A stretch of 48,466 nt of DNA from Caldifarciminota bacterium (GCA_016934635.1 JAFGSK010000060.1:1-48466); one strand, 5' to 3'. Shown: positions 38,495-46,868, numbered from the stretch's first letter. A program made the numbers and translations. The notes: generated from the letters alone by a model not told the origin.

Positions 38495-40249
38495 TCAATG
38501 TATGGCATCGAAGTTGCACGCGGCAATGCATGCCTTGCACTTTATGCACTTTTCCATCTCGATTCTGGCGAACTCCTTGGGCTTCCATTGAACCGCTCCG
38601 GTGGGGCACGCCTTGAAGCAAAGCCCGCACTTGGTGCACTTTTCCTCATCGACCTCGAAGTCTACCAGGTCCACGCACACGTGGGCCGGACAGCGTTTTT
38701 CCTCGATGTGGGCCTTGTACTCGTCCGCAAAGTACTTCATAGTGGTGATAGCCGGGTTGGGCCCGGTGTTTCCCAGACCGCACAGGGCGGTGTCCTTTAC
38801 CGATTCGCCCATCTTGGCAAGGAATTCAAGGTCCTCAGCGGTCCCCTTGCCCGCGGTTATCTTTTCAAGAACCTCGAGCATCCTTTGAAGACCCACCCGG
38901 CACGGTACGCACTTGCCGCACGACTCAGCCACGGTAAAGGAAAGGAAGAACCGGGCGATGTCCACCATGCAGGTGCTAGTGTCCATGACCACGAACCCGC
39001 CCGAGCCCATTATGGCCCCTGTTTTGGTTATGGACTCGTAGTCGATGGGCGTGTCCAACAGGCTCTCGGGCAGGCATCCGCCAGATGGGCCGCCTATCTG
39101 AATGCCCTTGATCTTCCTGCGGCGGTTGACCATCCCCCCACCCGGGCCGAAGATGAGATCGCGGATGGTTGTCCCCATGGGTATTTCTACGAGACCCGTG
39201 TTCTTGACCTTTCCTGCCAGGGCGAACACCTTGGTGCCCTTGCTCTTCTCGGTGCCTATGGACGCGTACCACTGTGCCCCGCGCAGGATGATGTGCCTGA
39301 CGTTGGCCAGGGTCTCCACGTTGTTAATGGTGGTGGGCTTGCCCCACAGACCGCTCTGCGAGGGGTAGGGCGGGCGGGGCTTGGGCATCCCCCTCGCACC
39401 CTCGATGGACGCCATCAATGCGGTTTCCTCGCCGCACACGAACGCCCCGGCCCCCTCCTTTACTTGGATATCGAGAGAGAACCCGGAACCCAGTATGTTC
39501 TCGCCCAGGTAGCCCTTCTGGGTGGCCTGGGTAATGGCCTTGCGAAGCCTCTTGACCGCCAGGGGGTACTCGGCGCGGCAGTAAACGTAGCCGTGGTTTG
39601 CTCCGGTAGCGTAGGCCGCTATGGCCATGCCCTCAAGAACCGAGTGGGGATCGCCTTCCAGGATGCTTCGGTCCATGAACGCACCCGGGTCGCCCTCGTC
39701 GGCGTTGCACACCATGTACTTTTCGTCGGATTTCTCCTTCCAGGTCAGCTCCCACTTCAGCCCGGTAGGAAACCCGGCACCGCCCCTGCCCCGCAAGCCG
39801 GAGCGCTTGACCTCATCAATCACCTGCTCCTGGGTCATCCCCAATGCTTTCTTCAACGCGGCGTAGCCGTCAAGGGCGATATAGGCTTCGATATCCTCGG
39901 GGTCTATCTCGCCGCAGTTGGAAAGCGCTATCCTGGTCTGGCCGGCGAAAAACTTCTCGTAATCTGAGCCCGCCTTGAGCCTTTCCACCGCCTCTCCTCG
40001 AGCTATGTGTTTTTCGCAAAGCTCGGCAACGTCCTCGGGCTTGACGAACTCGTAGGTTACCCTGCCCAGTTCGGGCGTGATGATGTCCACCAGAACGTCG
40101 CGAAACAGGCCCCGGTCGCCGGTGCGAACCAGTTCCCAGGAATCTCCCAGGCCGCGCTGCTCCAACTCCGAACGGAAGTTAGCCGCTACTTTTTCTGCGC
40201 CTGCCGAGACACCGCTGGTTCCCACGCATACCAGTATCCTGTTATTCAT
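38495..40249 (-). CDS. NuoF/HydB-like flavoprotein with C-terminal ferredoxins (StnB-like)
   Basis: 584 residues. Domain order: a thioredoxin-like N-terminal domain (1-100), the NuoF core with FMN/NADH site GRGGAGFPTGLKW, the [4Fe-4S] motif ESCGKCVPCR and following Cys, and a C-terminal two-cluster ferredoxin (CTKCGLCFKACP, CIKCKACIAAC). It binds NADH and, in electron-bifurcating relatives, the bifurcating or confurcating FMN. The N-terminal domain normally has four cysteines for [2Fe-2S]. Here only Cys8 remains (CVGTSGVSAG; the second is Gly13, and TGDRGLF replaces the TGCFGFC-type site), so that cluster is probably lost. GGGGGGAG precedes the ATG. Confidence 0.9.
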   Translation of the reverse strand: MNNRILVCVGTSGVSAGAEKVAANFRSELEQRGLGDSWELVRTGDRGLFRDVLVDIITPELGRVTYEFVKPEDVAELCEKHIARGEAVERLKAGSDYEKFFAGQTRIALSNCGEIDPEDIEAYIALDGYAALKKALGMTQEQVIDEVKRSGLRGRGGAGFPTGLKWELTWKEKSDEKYMVCNADEGDPGAFMDRSILEGDPHSVLEGMAIAAYATGANHGYVYCRAEYPLAVKRLRKAITQATQKGYLGENILGSGFSLDIQVKEGAGAFVCGEETALMASIEGARGMPKPRPPYPSQSGLWGKPTTINNVETLANVRHIILRGAQWYASIGTEKSKGTKVFALAGKVKNTGLVEIPMGTTIRDLIFGPGGGMVNRRRKIKGIQIGGPSGGCLPESLLDTPIDYESITKTGAIMGSGGFVVMDTSTCMVDIARFFLSFTVAESCGKCVPCRVGLQRMLEVLEKITAGKGTAEDLEFLAKMGESVKDTALCGLGNTGPNPAITTMKYFADEYKAHIEEKRCPAHVCVDLVDFEVDEEKCTKCGLCFKACPTGAVQWKPKEFARIEMEKCIKCKACIAACNFDAIH

Positions 40250-40389
40250 TACTCCCCCCGGATGAGTACTTGGCTAGAAAACTTCTCTTGCATGTTACAC
40301 CTTAGTCAAAAAACCAAACCTTTCACGGTTGTCTTTTATCCTGTACGATCCTGTTTTAGTCCTATATCGGTCTTTTACCCGACCTTTTT
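40250..40389. other. Gap inside the transhydrogenase operon
   Basis: 140 nt with no gene between NfnA and the NuoF-like gene, unusually wide for this operon. On the minus strand there is a TTGACT but no -10 box at the 16-nt spacing seen elsewhere. A separate promoter or processing site is possible but not shown. Confidence 0.35.
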
Positions 40390-41229
40390 TTATTTACACT
40401 CCTGCTGCTGTTTGCACCACTCCATGGCCTTTGCCTCAGCTTCCTTGAACATACCCAATCTGCTTATTATGTCCTCGAAATCCAGCTTCGTGGCATCGAA
40501 CATCGGTCCGTCTATACAACTCAGCTTCATCTCGCCGCTGACGAATACGCGGCACGAACCGCACATCCCGGTGGCATCGACCATTATCTGCCTTACGGTG
40601 ACTATGGTGGGAACCTCGTAAGGCCTGGTAAGCTTGGCCAGTTCATGCAGGGAGGGAATGTCCCCGCCGCCGAAAATGATATCGCAGCGTCCTTCATCAA
40701 GAAGCTCTTTCAGCTTCTCAAGATAGTGACCTTTTAATCCGACCGAACCGTCCTTGGTTGTAAGGTAATACTCGTCGCACAGGCCTTTGGCGAGATACTC
40801 CTCAGGATAAATCTCGTCCTTGGTCGGGAAGGTTTGCATAGAGATCATGTGGTTTCCTTCGATCTTGCTGAACACCTGAGAGAAAAGGTAGTTCTCGGCA
40901 TGACCGCATACCAGATCCGATACGAACACCACGTTGCCGAACTTTTTAAGCTCCACCGGTTTTCCCATCGGTCCGACCACTGCCTCGAGGGTAGTACACT
41001 CGCCGCATGCATCGAGAGCCCTGGAGGTCTTGCCCAACTTCTTGACAAACATCGCTATCTTGCCGTCTTCAGCTTTCTGTACCGACATCGGTATCCTTTC
41101 GCCATTGGGAACGGTAATCAGGACCACGAAATTACCCGGCCTTATCCTTTCAGCTACCTGGGGTGCTTCAACCTCCAGAAGATAATCCGTGCCGCCGATA
41201 TCCTTCTTTTGCGTAATATTATACTTCAT
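40390..41229 (-). CDS. nfnA: NfnA, FAD/[2Fe-2S] subunit of NADH-dependent ferredoxin:NADP+ oxidoreductase
   Basis: 279 residues, about the family length. Ferredoxin-NADP reductase-like: FVVLITVPNGERIPMSVQK with the FAD-binding segment, LEAVVGPMGKPVELKKFG, and a C-terminal [2Fe-2S] site ATGMCGSCRVFVSGEMKLSCIDGP. In Nfn this subunit binds NADH and a second FAD while NfnB holds the bifurcating FAD and NADP(H). Together they couple NADPH oxidation to ferredoxin and NAD+ reduction, or the reverse. It lies 20 nt after nfnB; AAGGAGA precedes the ATG. Confidence 0.92.
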   Translation of the reverse strand: MKYNITQKKDIGGTDYLLEVEAPQVAERIRPGNFVVLITVPNGERIPMSVQKAEDGKIAMFVKKLGKTSRALDACGECTTLEAVVGPMGKPVELKKFGNVVFVSDLVCGHAENYLFSQVFSKIEGNHMISMQTFPTKDEIYPEEYLAKGLCDEYYLTTKDGSVGLKGHYLEKLKELLDEGRCDIIFGGGDIPSLHELAKLTRPYEVPTIVTVRQIMVDATGMCGSCRVFVSGEMKLSCIDGPMFDATKLDFEDIISRLGMFKEAEAKAMEWCKQQQECK

Positions 41230-41249
41230 GGCATTCTCCTTTCACCGGT

Positions 41250-42641
41250 TTAATGCTTTCCATTCTGAAGGTAGGCATGGATCGATCGAGCGGCAGTTCT
41301 TCCGTCGCCGAGAGCAAGTATGACGGTTGCGTTACCCCTTACCGCGTCGCCGCCTGCGTATACGCCCTCCATATTTGTCTTGAGTCGCTCGTCCACCTGA
41401 ATAGTACCCCAAGGGGTAGTTTCCAACTCAGGGACCTTGTTCAAGAAGAGTCTGTTAGGTTTGGTCCCCAAGGCGACCACGACCGTATCAAGCTCCATCT
41501 CGAACTCGCTATTCTCGATTGGTATTGGCCTTGCACGACCGCTGGAATCCGGTTCGCCTAGTTCCATCATTATCAGTTCGATAGCTCGTACCCATCCGTC
41601 ATCTGTACCAAGGACCCTTACTGGATTTACCAGTTCCTTCAAGATTACCCCTTCTTCAAGGGCATTCTCCAGTTCCTCAAGCCTTGCAGGGGCCTGTTTT
41701 TTTGTCCTTCGGTAAAGGATATATACCTCATCTGCACCCAGACGGACAGCGCATCTGGCGGCATCCATGGCAACATTCCCGGCACCGATGACCCCGACTT
41801 TGTTACCGCAGATAATCGGCGTATCGTATTCCGGGAATTTATAGGCCTTCATCAGATTGGTTCTGATAAGGAACTCGTTTGCCGAGTAAAGCCCCTTCAG
41901 CTTTTCGCCTTCGATATTCAAAAACAGGGGAGCTCCTGCACCTGTTCCCAGGAAAACCGCGTCGAAAAAGCCGCGCAACTCGTCGAATTCAACGTGCTGG
42001 CCTATTACCGTATTTATCTTGACGTCCACACCGAGTTCATCGAGATTATTAATCTCGAAATCCACAATTTTCTTGGGTAGCCTGAATTCGGGAATACCGT
42101 ACTGGAGAACACCTCCGGCCTTGTGAAGCGCCTCAAACAACGTTACCTGATAACCGAATCTTCTCAAGTCGATCGCACAGCTGATGCTTGCCGGTCCTGA
42201 GCCGACGACCGCTACACTTTTTTTCTTCTCTTCTATATGGAATTCGTCATCGAATCCTGTTTGCTTGCCCCAATCCGCAACGAATCGCTCGAGCCGACCG
42301 ATGGCAACCGGTTCCTGCTTCTTGCCCAGTACGCACTGTATCTCGCACTGCTGTTCCTGTGGACATACCCGTCCGCATATCCCTGGAAGAAGATTCTCCT
42401 CGCGGACCTTTTTAAGCGCCCCTTCAAAGTCACCTTCGGAGATGAACTTGATAAAGGCCGGTATGTCTATCTCCACCGGACAGCCGTCGATACAGAAAGG
42501 CTTCTTGCACTGAATGCAGCGCTGAGCCTCTTTTTGAGCAAGTTCCGCGGTGAAACCAAGCGCAACCTCGTTGAAATTATCTCTGCGGTCCTCAGGGGCT
42601 TGCTTGGGCATCTCCTGACGTGGAATGTGTATATTAGGCAT
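41250..42641 (-). CDS. nfnB: NfnB, bifurcating-FAD/NADP(H) subunit (GltD-like)
   Basis: 463 residues, matching NfnB and glutamate synthase small subunits. The N-terminal region has two [4Fe-4S] sites (CIQCKKPFCIDGCPVEIDIP, CGRVCPQEQQCEIQCVLG). FAD site SVAVVGSGPASISCAIDLRRFG and NADP site VGVIGAGNVAMDAARCAVRLG follow. With NfnA it should form the bifurcating transhydrogenase. It is a paralogue of the C-terminal part of the fusion protein at 36395. ATG preceded by AGGAGAAG, 8 nt after the NuoE-like gene. Confidence 0.93.
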   Translation of the reverse strand: MPNIHIPRQEMPKQAPEDRRDNFNEVALGFTAELAQKEAQRCIQCKKPFCIDGCPVEIDIPAFIKFISEGDFEGALKKVREENLLPGICGRVCPQEQQCEIQCVLGKKQEPVAIGRLERFVADWGKQTGFDDEFHIEEKKKSVAVVGSGPASISCAIDLRRFGYQVTLFEALHKAGGVLQYGIPEFRLPKKIVDFEINNLDELGVDVKINTVIGQHVEFDELRGFFDAVFLGTGAGAPLFLNIEGEKLKGLYSANEFLIRTNLMKAYKFPEYDTPIICGNKVGVIGAGNVAMDAARCAVRLGADEVYILYRRTKKQAPARLEELENALEEGVILKELVNPVRVLGTDDGWVRAIELIMMELGEPDSSGRARPIPIENSEFEMELDTVVVALGTKPNRLFLNKVPELETTPWGTIQVDERLKTNMEGVYAGGDAVRGNATVILALGDGRTAARSIHAYLQNGKH

Positions 42642-42649
42642 TTCTTCTC

Positions 42650-43183
42650 CTAATTAGACTTTGGTTTGTTTCTTTTCTTGTGTAGATTATGCACATTCCC
42701 GTTCAACGATCCTGAACTATCATCTTCGGTGTATTTATCCAGAAGGGCATCCAGATCCTTGATAGTGCATCTCCCGTAGAAATCCTCATCGACCATTATG
42801 ACCGGCGCTATGCCGCAGCATCCCAGGCACGCCACCCGTTCCAGGGAAAAGTTGCGGTCTTCGGTAGTCTCGCCCACCTCGACGCCAAGCTTGTCCGCAA
42901 GGTAGTCCAGAAGCTCCTTGCCGCCCATCACGTGGCAGGCCGTGCCCTGGCAGACCTTGATGGTGTGCTTGCCTCGAGGAGTCAGATAAAACTGGGTGTA
43001 GAACGTAAGTACCCCGTAGATATGCACCGGGTAGATGTTCAGCTCATGAGCGATCATTCCTATGGCTTGGCTGGAAACGTACCCGTAGATATCCTGTATC
43101 TCCTGCAACAGAGGTATCAATGCGCCCTTTTTGTCCCGGTATTTATCGATGGCCTTGGCCGCTTCAGAAAGGTCAATGTTCAT
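42650..43183 (-). CDS. NuoE-like thioredoxin-fold [2Fe-2S] subunit (StnC-like)
   Basis: About 177 residues from ATG 43183 (MNIDLSEAAKAIDKY), with GAGAGGAC upstream. The frame is open to 43267, but that codon lies in the promoter -10 box, so the short start is right. NuoE/HndA-type fold: LPLLQEIQDIYGYVS at the start of the helical part, then [2Fe-2S] ligands CQGTAC and CLGCCGIAPV. It feeds electrons between NADH-site FMN in the NuoF-like protein and the rest of the complex. The C-terminal Ser/Asn/Lys-rich tail (LHKKRNKPKSN) is unusual. First gene of the operon. Confidence 0.9.
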   Translation of the reverse strand: MNIDLSEAAKAIDKYRDKKGALIPLLQEIQDIYGYVSSQAIGMIAHELNIYPVHIYGVLTFYTQFYLTPRGKHTIKVCQGTACHVMGGKELLDYLADKLGVEVGETTEDRNFSLERVACLGCCGIAPVIMVDEDFYGRCTIKDLDALLDKYTEDDSSGSLNGNVHNLHKKRNKPKSN

Positions 43184-43266
43184 TTGATGACCGTCCTCTC
43201 TTGATGCTTCGTTTATCGAAAGCGCGTGCCGTTGATTAACAAGGCACGAACCGCCTGTTATCGGCA

Positions 43267-43294
43267 ACTATACGAATTATGAGGCCTGTGTCAA
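43267..43294 (-). promoter_or_regulatory. Promoter of the transhydrogenase operon
   Basis: On the minus strand TTGACA (43289-43294), 16-nt spacer, TATAGT (43267-43272). Leader of about 77 nt before the NuoE-like start. Confidence 0.65.
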
Positions 43295-43497
43295 CATTTC
43301 GGGGTACAATTCCCCGGATTAAGGGGGAAAACTCTCCCGCCCACCGGATTCAAACCATAGATGATTATCCGCGACCTGAGATCACGCTAATTACAGGCCT
43401 TGGAACCCGTTCACGGATCAGTTTGGAGTACAATAACTCAATCCTTTTCTGGAGGATAGTCGCCCGTCCTCGTATATGACACCAGATCTCTATTAAT
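43295..43497. other. Divergent intergenic region
   Basis: No gene between the transhydrogenase operon and the first metallopeptidase-like gene. CGGGG (43300-43304) / CCCCG (43312-43316) makes a small stem. Nothing else recognised. Confidence 0.4.
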
Positions 43498-43524
43498 ATC
43501 TGAACAGTCAATTTTATATTGCGT
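43498..43524 (+). repeat. 27-bp upstream element, copy 1
   Basis: Identical over 27 bp to 46820-46846. It includes the -35 box TTGCGT at its 3' end and AT-rich sequence before it. It ends 61 nt before the ATG of its gene, as the second copy does. An activator site or UP element is the likely role. Confidence 0.8.
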
Positions 43525-43546
43525 TCGTCAGGAAGAGGGTCATAAT
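43519..43546 (+). promoter_or_regulatory. Promoter of the first metallopeptidase-like gene
   Basis: TTGCGT (43519-43524), 16-nt spacer, CATAAT (43541-43546). Confidence 0.5.
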
Positions 43547-43584
43547 CGAGTATAAACCGCCTAACACACACCAGGGAGGTGCCT

Positions 43585-44355
43585 ATGTCGAACGGAAACG
43601 AGTGGATATTCTCGGGTAAGGCGAACAAAGCTGCTGATCAGCTTCTGACCTTTCAGCTGGCTATCACGTATCCTGCCGGGTCCTTGAAGGATCGCACCGA
43701 AGAGCTTACTGTTTATTCCGAAGCCAATTTGACCTACAGTATAGCGACGAAGGTATTGGAGAAGTACGGAAAATCAGGTGAGAGGTTAAGAATAGAGGAC
43801 CAAGACTCACCAAACACGCGACTTGAAAAGTTCAAGGATTGCTTTGCCAAGACCTTACGGGTCATATGCACGGAGGTCTTCTGCTACTCGGATAACTTCC
43901 ATACGCTTGATAAAGATTGTCCTTTAGTGGATTCCTTGGTCGGCAGGACGGTTAATACCGCCTTTGCAGGGATAGCAGCGAGCCGGTTTGAAGACAATGC
44001 CTACATTTCCCTTAAAGTAAAGAAAGGCGAAACCGGATATGAAAAGTACATAATCGAATTGATAGAAAAAGCCAAGAACCTCTGGACAACAAAACTCACC
44101 TTCAGGTATCAGGGGAACTGTGCATCGTTAAAAGGGCTCATTGACCAAACAGGGCTCATCGCGAAGTTTAAGGGTGAAGGCGGCACCTACGAAACCTATG
44201 AGATGAAACTCGCGGAATGCGACCTGTTCCTTGGGGGGTTAGCGCAGCTGTTTGCGATAGGACAATACCAAAACCCAGCCGGGTTGCCTATGGCTGCGGC
44301 CGAAGGCCAGGTTTCCTTCGTCTCGGAAAACGCGACGCTCAAGGCAACGTTATAG
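43585..44355 (+). CDS. Zincin-like protein copy 1, N-terminal part (frameshifted gene)
   Basis: About 256 residues from ATG 43585 (MSNGNEW), which has GGGAGG upstream; a GTG two codons earlier overlaps that ribosome site. No signal peptide. The frame ends at TAG 44353. The gene continues in the next frame to 45548. Compared with the second copy at 46907, the segment DLFLGGLAQLFAIG aligns with FLVLNGLLIYELSG, and the continuation LAEVLIAVAE aligns with FAELMIAIAL on the other frame. One missing base near 44338-44345 (CTCAAGGCAAC) explains it. Family not recognised. A nonsense relic, sequencing error, or -1 recoding are the options; no slippery heptamer is seen at the junction. Confidence 0.65.
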   Translation: MSNGNEWIFSGKANKAADQLLTFQLAITYPAGSLKDRTEELTVYSEANLTYSIATKVLEKYGKSGERLRIEDQDSPNTRLEKFKDCFAKTLRVICTEVFCYSDNFHTLDKDCPLVDSLVGRTVNTAFAGIAASRFEDNAYISLKVKKGETGYEKYIIELIEKAKNLWTTKLTFRYQGNCASLKGLIDQTGLIAKFKGEGGTYETYEMKLAECDLFLGGLAQLFAIGQYQNPAGLPMAAAEGQVSFVSENATLKATL

Positions 44356-45548
44356 GATACGATGTAAATGAAGAAGCGGTTTCTTTAGCCGAGGTACTTA
44401 TCGCCGTAGCCGAGAACAGTTCAAGCATCCTTGTCGGGAAACACTCACGTATGACCAATGCCCAGGGTGGATCGACAGGCGCGGGTTTCCTCTACAACTT
44501 TTATAATGAAGGCATCACCCTGATAACAGTACTGCAAGAGATGTTGAATAATCCGGGGACCGATATGGATAAAATAAAGGCCGGCAACCAAAATCTGTGG
44601 TGGTGTTTCGTTCACGAACTTCTTCACATATATCCTGTTTACGAAAATGAATATCCCCCGGGAAGTGTACATGAACCGAGATACAAGGAATGGTCTTTCA
44701 CACACGGTCAGGAGGAAGGGGCTGTAGCGTCATTCCTCTACAACAATCCTCCTCAGAATCTCGCAGGCACCACACCCGATGAATCCAACGTGGCTTTTAA
44801 CGAAATAGACCTTACCAACGATGATGAGTTCCAGTGGGTACTGACCTGGTGGCGAGGCATACTGGATGCTACAATGGATATTTCCCAGTACGGTTTTGGC
44901 TTTGATAAACAACCTTTAGCTAGCAGGTTCCTGTTCTTGAAGGATTACGCACAGAACTTTGACGCTGCCAGACAGGCCGCTAATAAACCGCCGGCAGGTG
45001 TCGTGAACGAGTACAACAGCAGGGTCAACTCCTTCATTGCACTCCGTCTTGCCGACTTGTTTCAGAAAATCCTGACGGGTGAGGAGGCACAGGAGTATAG
45101 CTATCCACATGTACTTGCCACCTCAAAACCAGGGGATGAATCGGATTTTAACGGCGTCGTCAAGATGTGCATAAGTGAGTTGGCGTTTCGAAGTGACTTC
45201 GTCTCAGACTTGCAGGAGGCCCAGTTCACGAGTGCATTCGAGGCCCAGTTGGGCAAGCAGATTGAGTCATTTCTTACTGCGACAAACCGCGAGCCCTATG
45301 CTCTGGGGTTGTGCTGGGGGATTACAAAAGGGAATTCTGAGGTTTCCTGGCCTACCTTGTGCGCCCCTTTAAAGGCGGAGATTAATGACCGCATGCAGGA
45401 TTTGCCTCGCCCGAGCCGCCGCAATCCCGATTGGCTGCCATATCTCGTTATGAAAGCTTACAAGAAAACATACAACCTAGGTCCAAACGATTTTTGGAAT
45501 AGCCTCAGAGAAGCTGCAAGAGATCTTAGGAAGGATCGGCACTTGTAA
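44217..45548 (+). CDS. Zincin-like protein copy 1, catalytic part (frameshifted gene)
   Basis: The frame is open from 44217, but sequence related to the second copy begins only at about 44343 (GNVIGYDVNEEAVSLAEVLI). It contains HELLHIYPVYENEYPPGS, a HExxH zinc motif. A later EEG in QEEGAVASFLY is a candidate third ligand (a gluzincin-like HExxH...E), by analogy with AEGVF in the second copy; this is inference. The C-terminal 200 residues are helical and unrecognised. In the restored protein of about 654 residues HExxH would be near residue 344, against 352 in the second copy. It ends 7 nt from the convergent gene at 45556. Confidence 0.68.
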   Translation: MRPVPWGVSAAVCDRTIPKPSRVAYGCGRRPGFLRLGKRDAQGNVIGYDVNEEAVSLAEVLIAVAENSSSILVGKHSRMTNAQGGSTGAGFLYNFYNEGITLITVLQEMLNNPGTDMDKIKAGNQNLWWCFVHELLHIYPVYENEYPPGSVHEPRYKEWSFTHGQEEGAVASFLYNNPPQNLAGTTPDESNVAFNEIDLTNDDEFQWVLTWWRGILDATMDISQYGFGFDKQPLASRFLFLKDYAQNFDAARQAANKPPAGVVNEYNSRVNSFIALRLADLFQKILTGEEAQEYSYPHVLATSKPGDESDFNGVVKMCISELAFRSDFVSDLQEAQFTSAFEAQLGKQIESFLTATNREPYALGLCWGITKGNSEVSWPTLCAPLKAEINDRMQDLPRPSRRNPDWLPYLVMKAYKKTYNLGPNDFWNSLREAARDLRKDRHL

Positions 45549-45555
45549 GTCTTCT

Positions 45556-46731
45556 CTACTTGTGAATTACGTTGGTCAAACCCGCTATGAAGTAGCCGCC
45601 GTCCGGGGCTTGCTGCAGGGATACCCCTCTTACGTTCTCGTAGTACTGCCGCCAAAGGGTATCTCCAACAGCGTTCGTTCTGGTCAAGAATATCATATCA
45701 CCACCGCTGTAAAGCGCCCATTTCATGATTGAATAGCCGCCGTCAGCGGTAGGGATGAGACCGCCCCATGCAGAGTAAGAATAGGGTCGCTTCCAGATAG
45801 TATTGCCTGAGGAGTCTATTTTTATCAATGCATCCGGATAACCCCACCTGGAACCAATGAATGATCCGCCGTCACTCGTTTGGTGAAGGTAGTTTGGTTG
45901 AAAGCCTGGAAGGGTCCGAGTCCACAAGGTGTCACCGTCCGGGTCCGTCTTCAAGAGCCAGGTATAATCAGACCCAAAGAAAAGGTCTAAAGTATCCGCG
46001 TTGCATGCAATGATAAAACCGCCGTCCATGGACTTTACCGCTTTGCTCCATAGAATAAGAAACCTCTCCTTCCCATAGAATTTATTCCAGATACACTCCC
46101 CGCATCCGGTTCTTTTCGTAATCCAGCATTTATAATCGCAGTCGCCGATGAGCACGTAGGAATCATCATCTACCTCTATAACGTTGCGGAGTTCTGCACC
46201 AAAATCCCGGGGGTGTTCAATCCAGCCGTGAAGCAGGCGGCCTTCTTCGTCAGTCTTTGTGAACCATACGTAATTTTTGTCCAATATATCCCACCGCGAG
46301 AGTTTAGAAGCGCGCCCCACGACGGCGTACCCGCCGTCAGAGGTCTCCTGGAAATCCAATGGGTTAATATAATCCGCCCTGCGCCTGGAGATAGAATGTC
46401 GTGAACTGCACTGACAAGCCTTGATTTCATTGAAACCAAAACGCCTGCACCATAAGATGTTCCCGTTATCATCGGCTTTAAGAAGAAAAATGCTATCGTG
46501 CCCTTCTCCGCCCCACGTTTCACCTAGGACGGCGTATCCGCCGTCCCTTGTCACCACGCTTTTAGTCACCTCACCCGTGCTGTCCACATCCCAGGTCTTG
46601 CGCCACACGAGATTCCCCAAGGAGTCCACTTTCATAAGCAGGATGTCGCTCGTGAAGTTTTCTCCGAATGCACAGCCTGCCAGGCCAATCCACAAGATTA
46701 TTACGGCAATTCTTTTCATCCGACTCTTCAT
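45556..46731 (-). CDS. Secreted repeat protein (propeller-like)
   Basis: 391 residues. Signal peptide with a possible lipobox (IILWIGLAGC). Six to seven repeats of about 50 residues follow, of the pattern KxDxxGxxxWxxxx...TxDGGYxxxG, for example LMKVDSLGNLVWRKTW with TRDGGYAVLGETWGG, and LLKTDPDGDTLWTRTL with TSDGGSFIGSRWG. Such repeats are expected to fold as a beta-propeller. The ATG at 46731 coincides with the predicted transcript start, so the mRNA may be leaderless; the second ATG at 46719 is the alternative start. It sits between the two metallopeptidase-like genes on the opposite strand. Function unknown. Confidence 0.78.
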   Translation of the reverse strand: MKSRMKRIAVIILWIGLAGCAFGENFTSDILLMKVDSLGNLVWRKTWDVDSTGEVTKSVVTRDGGYAVLGETWGGEGHDSIFLLKADDNGNILWCRRFGFNEIKACQCSSRHSISRRRADYINPLDFQETSDGGYAVVGRASKLSRWDILDKNYVWFTKTDEEGRLLHGWIEHPRDFGAELRNVIEVDDDSYVLIGDCDYKCWITKRTGCGECIWNKFYGKERFLILWSKAVKSMDGGFIIACNADTLDLFFGSDYTWLLKTDPDGDTLWTRTLPGFQPNYLHQTSDGGSFIGSRWGYPDALIKIDSSGNTIWKRPYSYSAWGGLIPTADGGYSIMKWALYSGGDMIFLTRTNAVGDTLWRQYYENVRGVSLQQAPDGGYFIAGLTNVIHK

Positions 46732-46737
46732 ACGTTT

Positions 46738-46765
46738 ACTTTAATGATTTTTTGGAGCTTGTCAA
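46738..46765 (-). promoter_or_regulatory. Promoter of the secreted repeat protein gene
   Basis: On the minus strand TTGACA (46760-46765), 16-nt spacer, TAAAGT (46738-46743). The -10 box ends 6 nt before the ATG at 46731. Confidence 0.6.
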
Positions 46766-46819
46766 GCCAGCCGTCTTCCAGTCCCTTGCCAGGATGGAGC
46801 CCTGGACAAAGGGTGTTCA

Positions 46820-46846
46820 ATCTGAACAGTCAATTTTATATTGCGT
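46820..46846 (+). repeat. 27-bp upstream element, copy 2
   Basis: Identical to 43498-43524 and, like it, ending 61 nt before the start codon. It includes the -35 box TTGCGT. Confidence 0.8.
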
Positions 46847-46868
46847 CCTTCACGAATGGCGCTAGAAT
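46841..46868 (+). promoter_or_regulatory. Promoter of the second metallopeptidase-like gene
   Basis: TTGCGT (46841-46846), 16-nt spacer, TAGAAT (46863-46868). Confidence 0.5.

Noticed and set aside
38498..39967. A 489-codon open frame antisense to the NuoF-like gene
   Set aside because: It mirrors codon bias of the sense gene, lacks a ribosome site and known domains, and overlaps a secure gene over its full length.
40367..40395. GGTC...GACC followed by T7 on the plus strand as a terminator
   Set aside because: Only 4-bp arms, and it points against the direction of the operon.
36395..43183. Possible [FeFe] hydrogenase (HydABC) operon
   Set aside because: NuoE- and NuoF-like subunits fit, but no H-cluster motifs occur in the 692-residue protein, which instead ends in a GltD-like flavoprotein.
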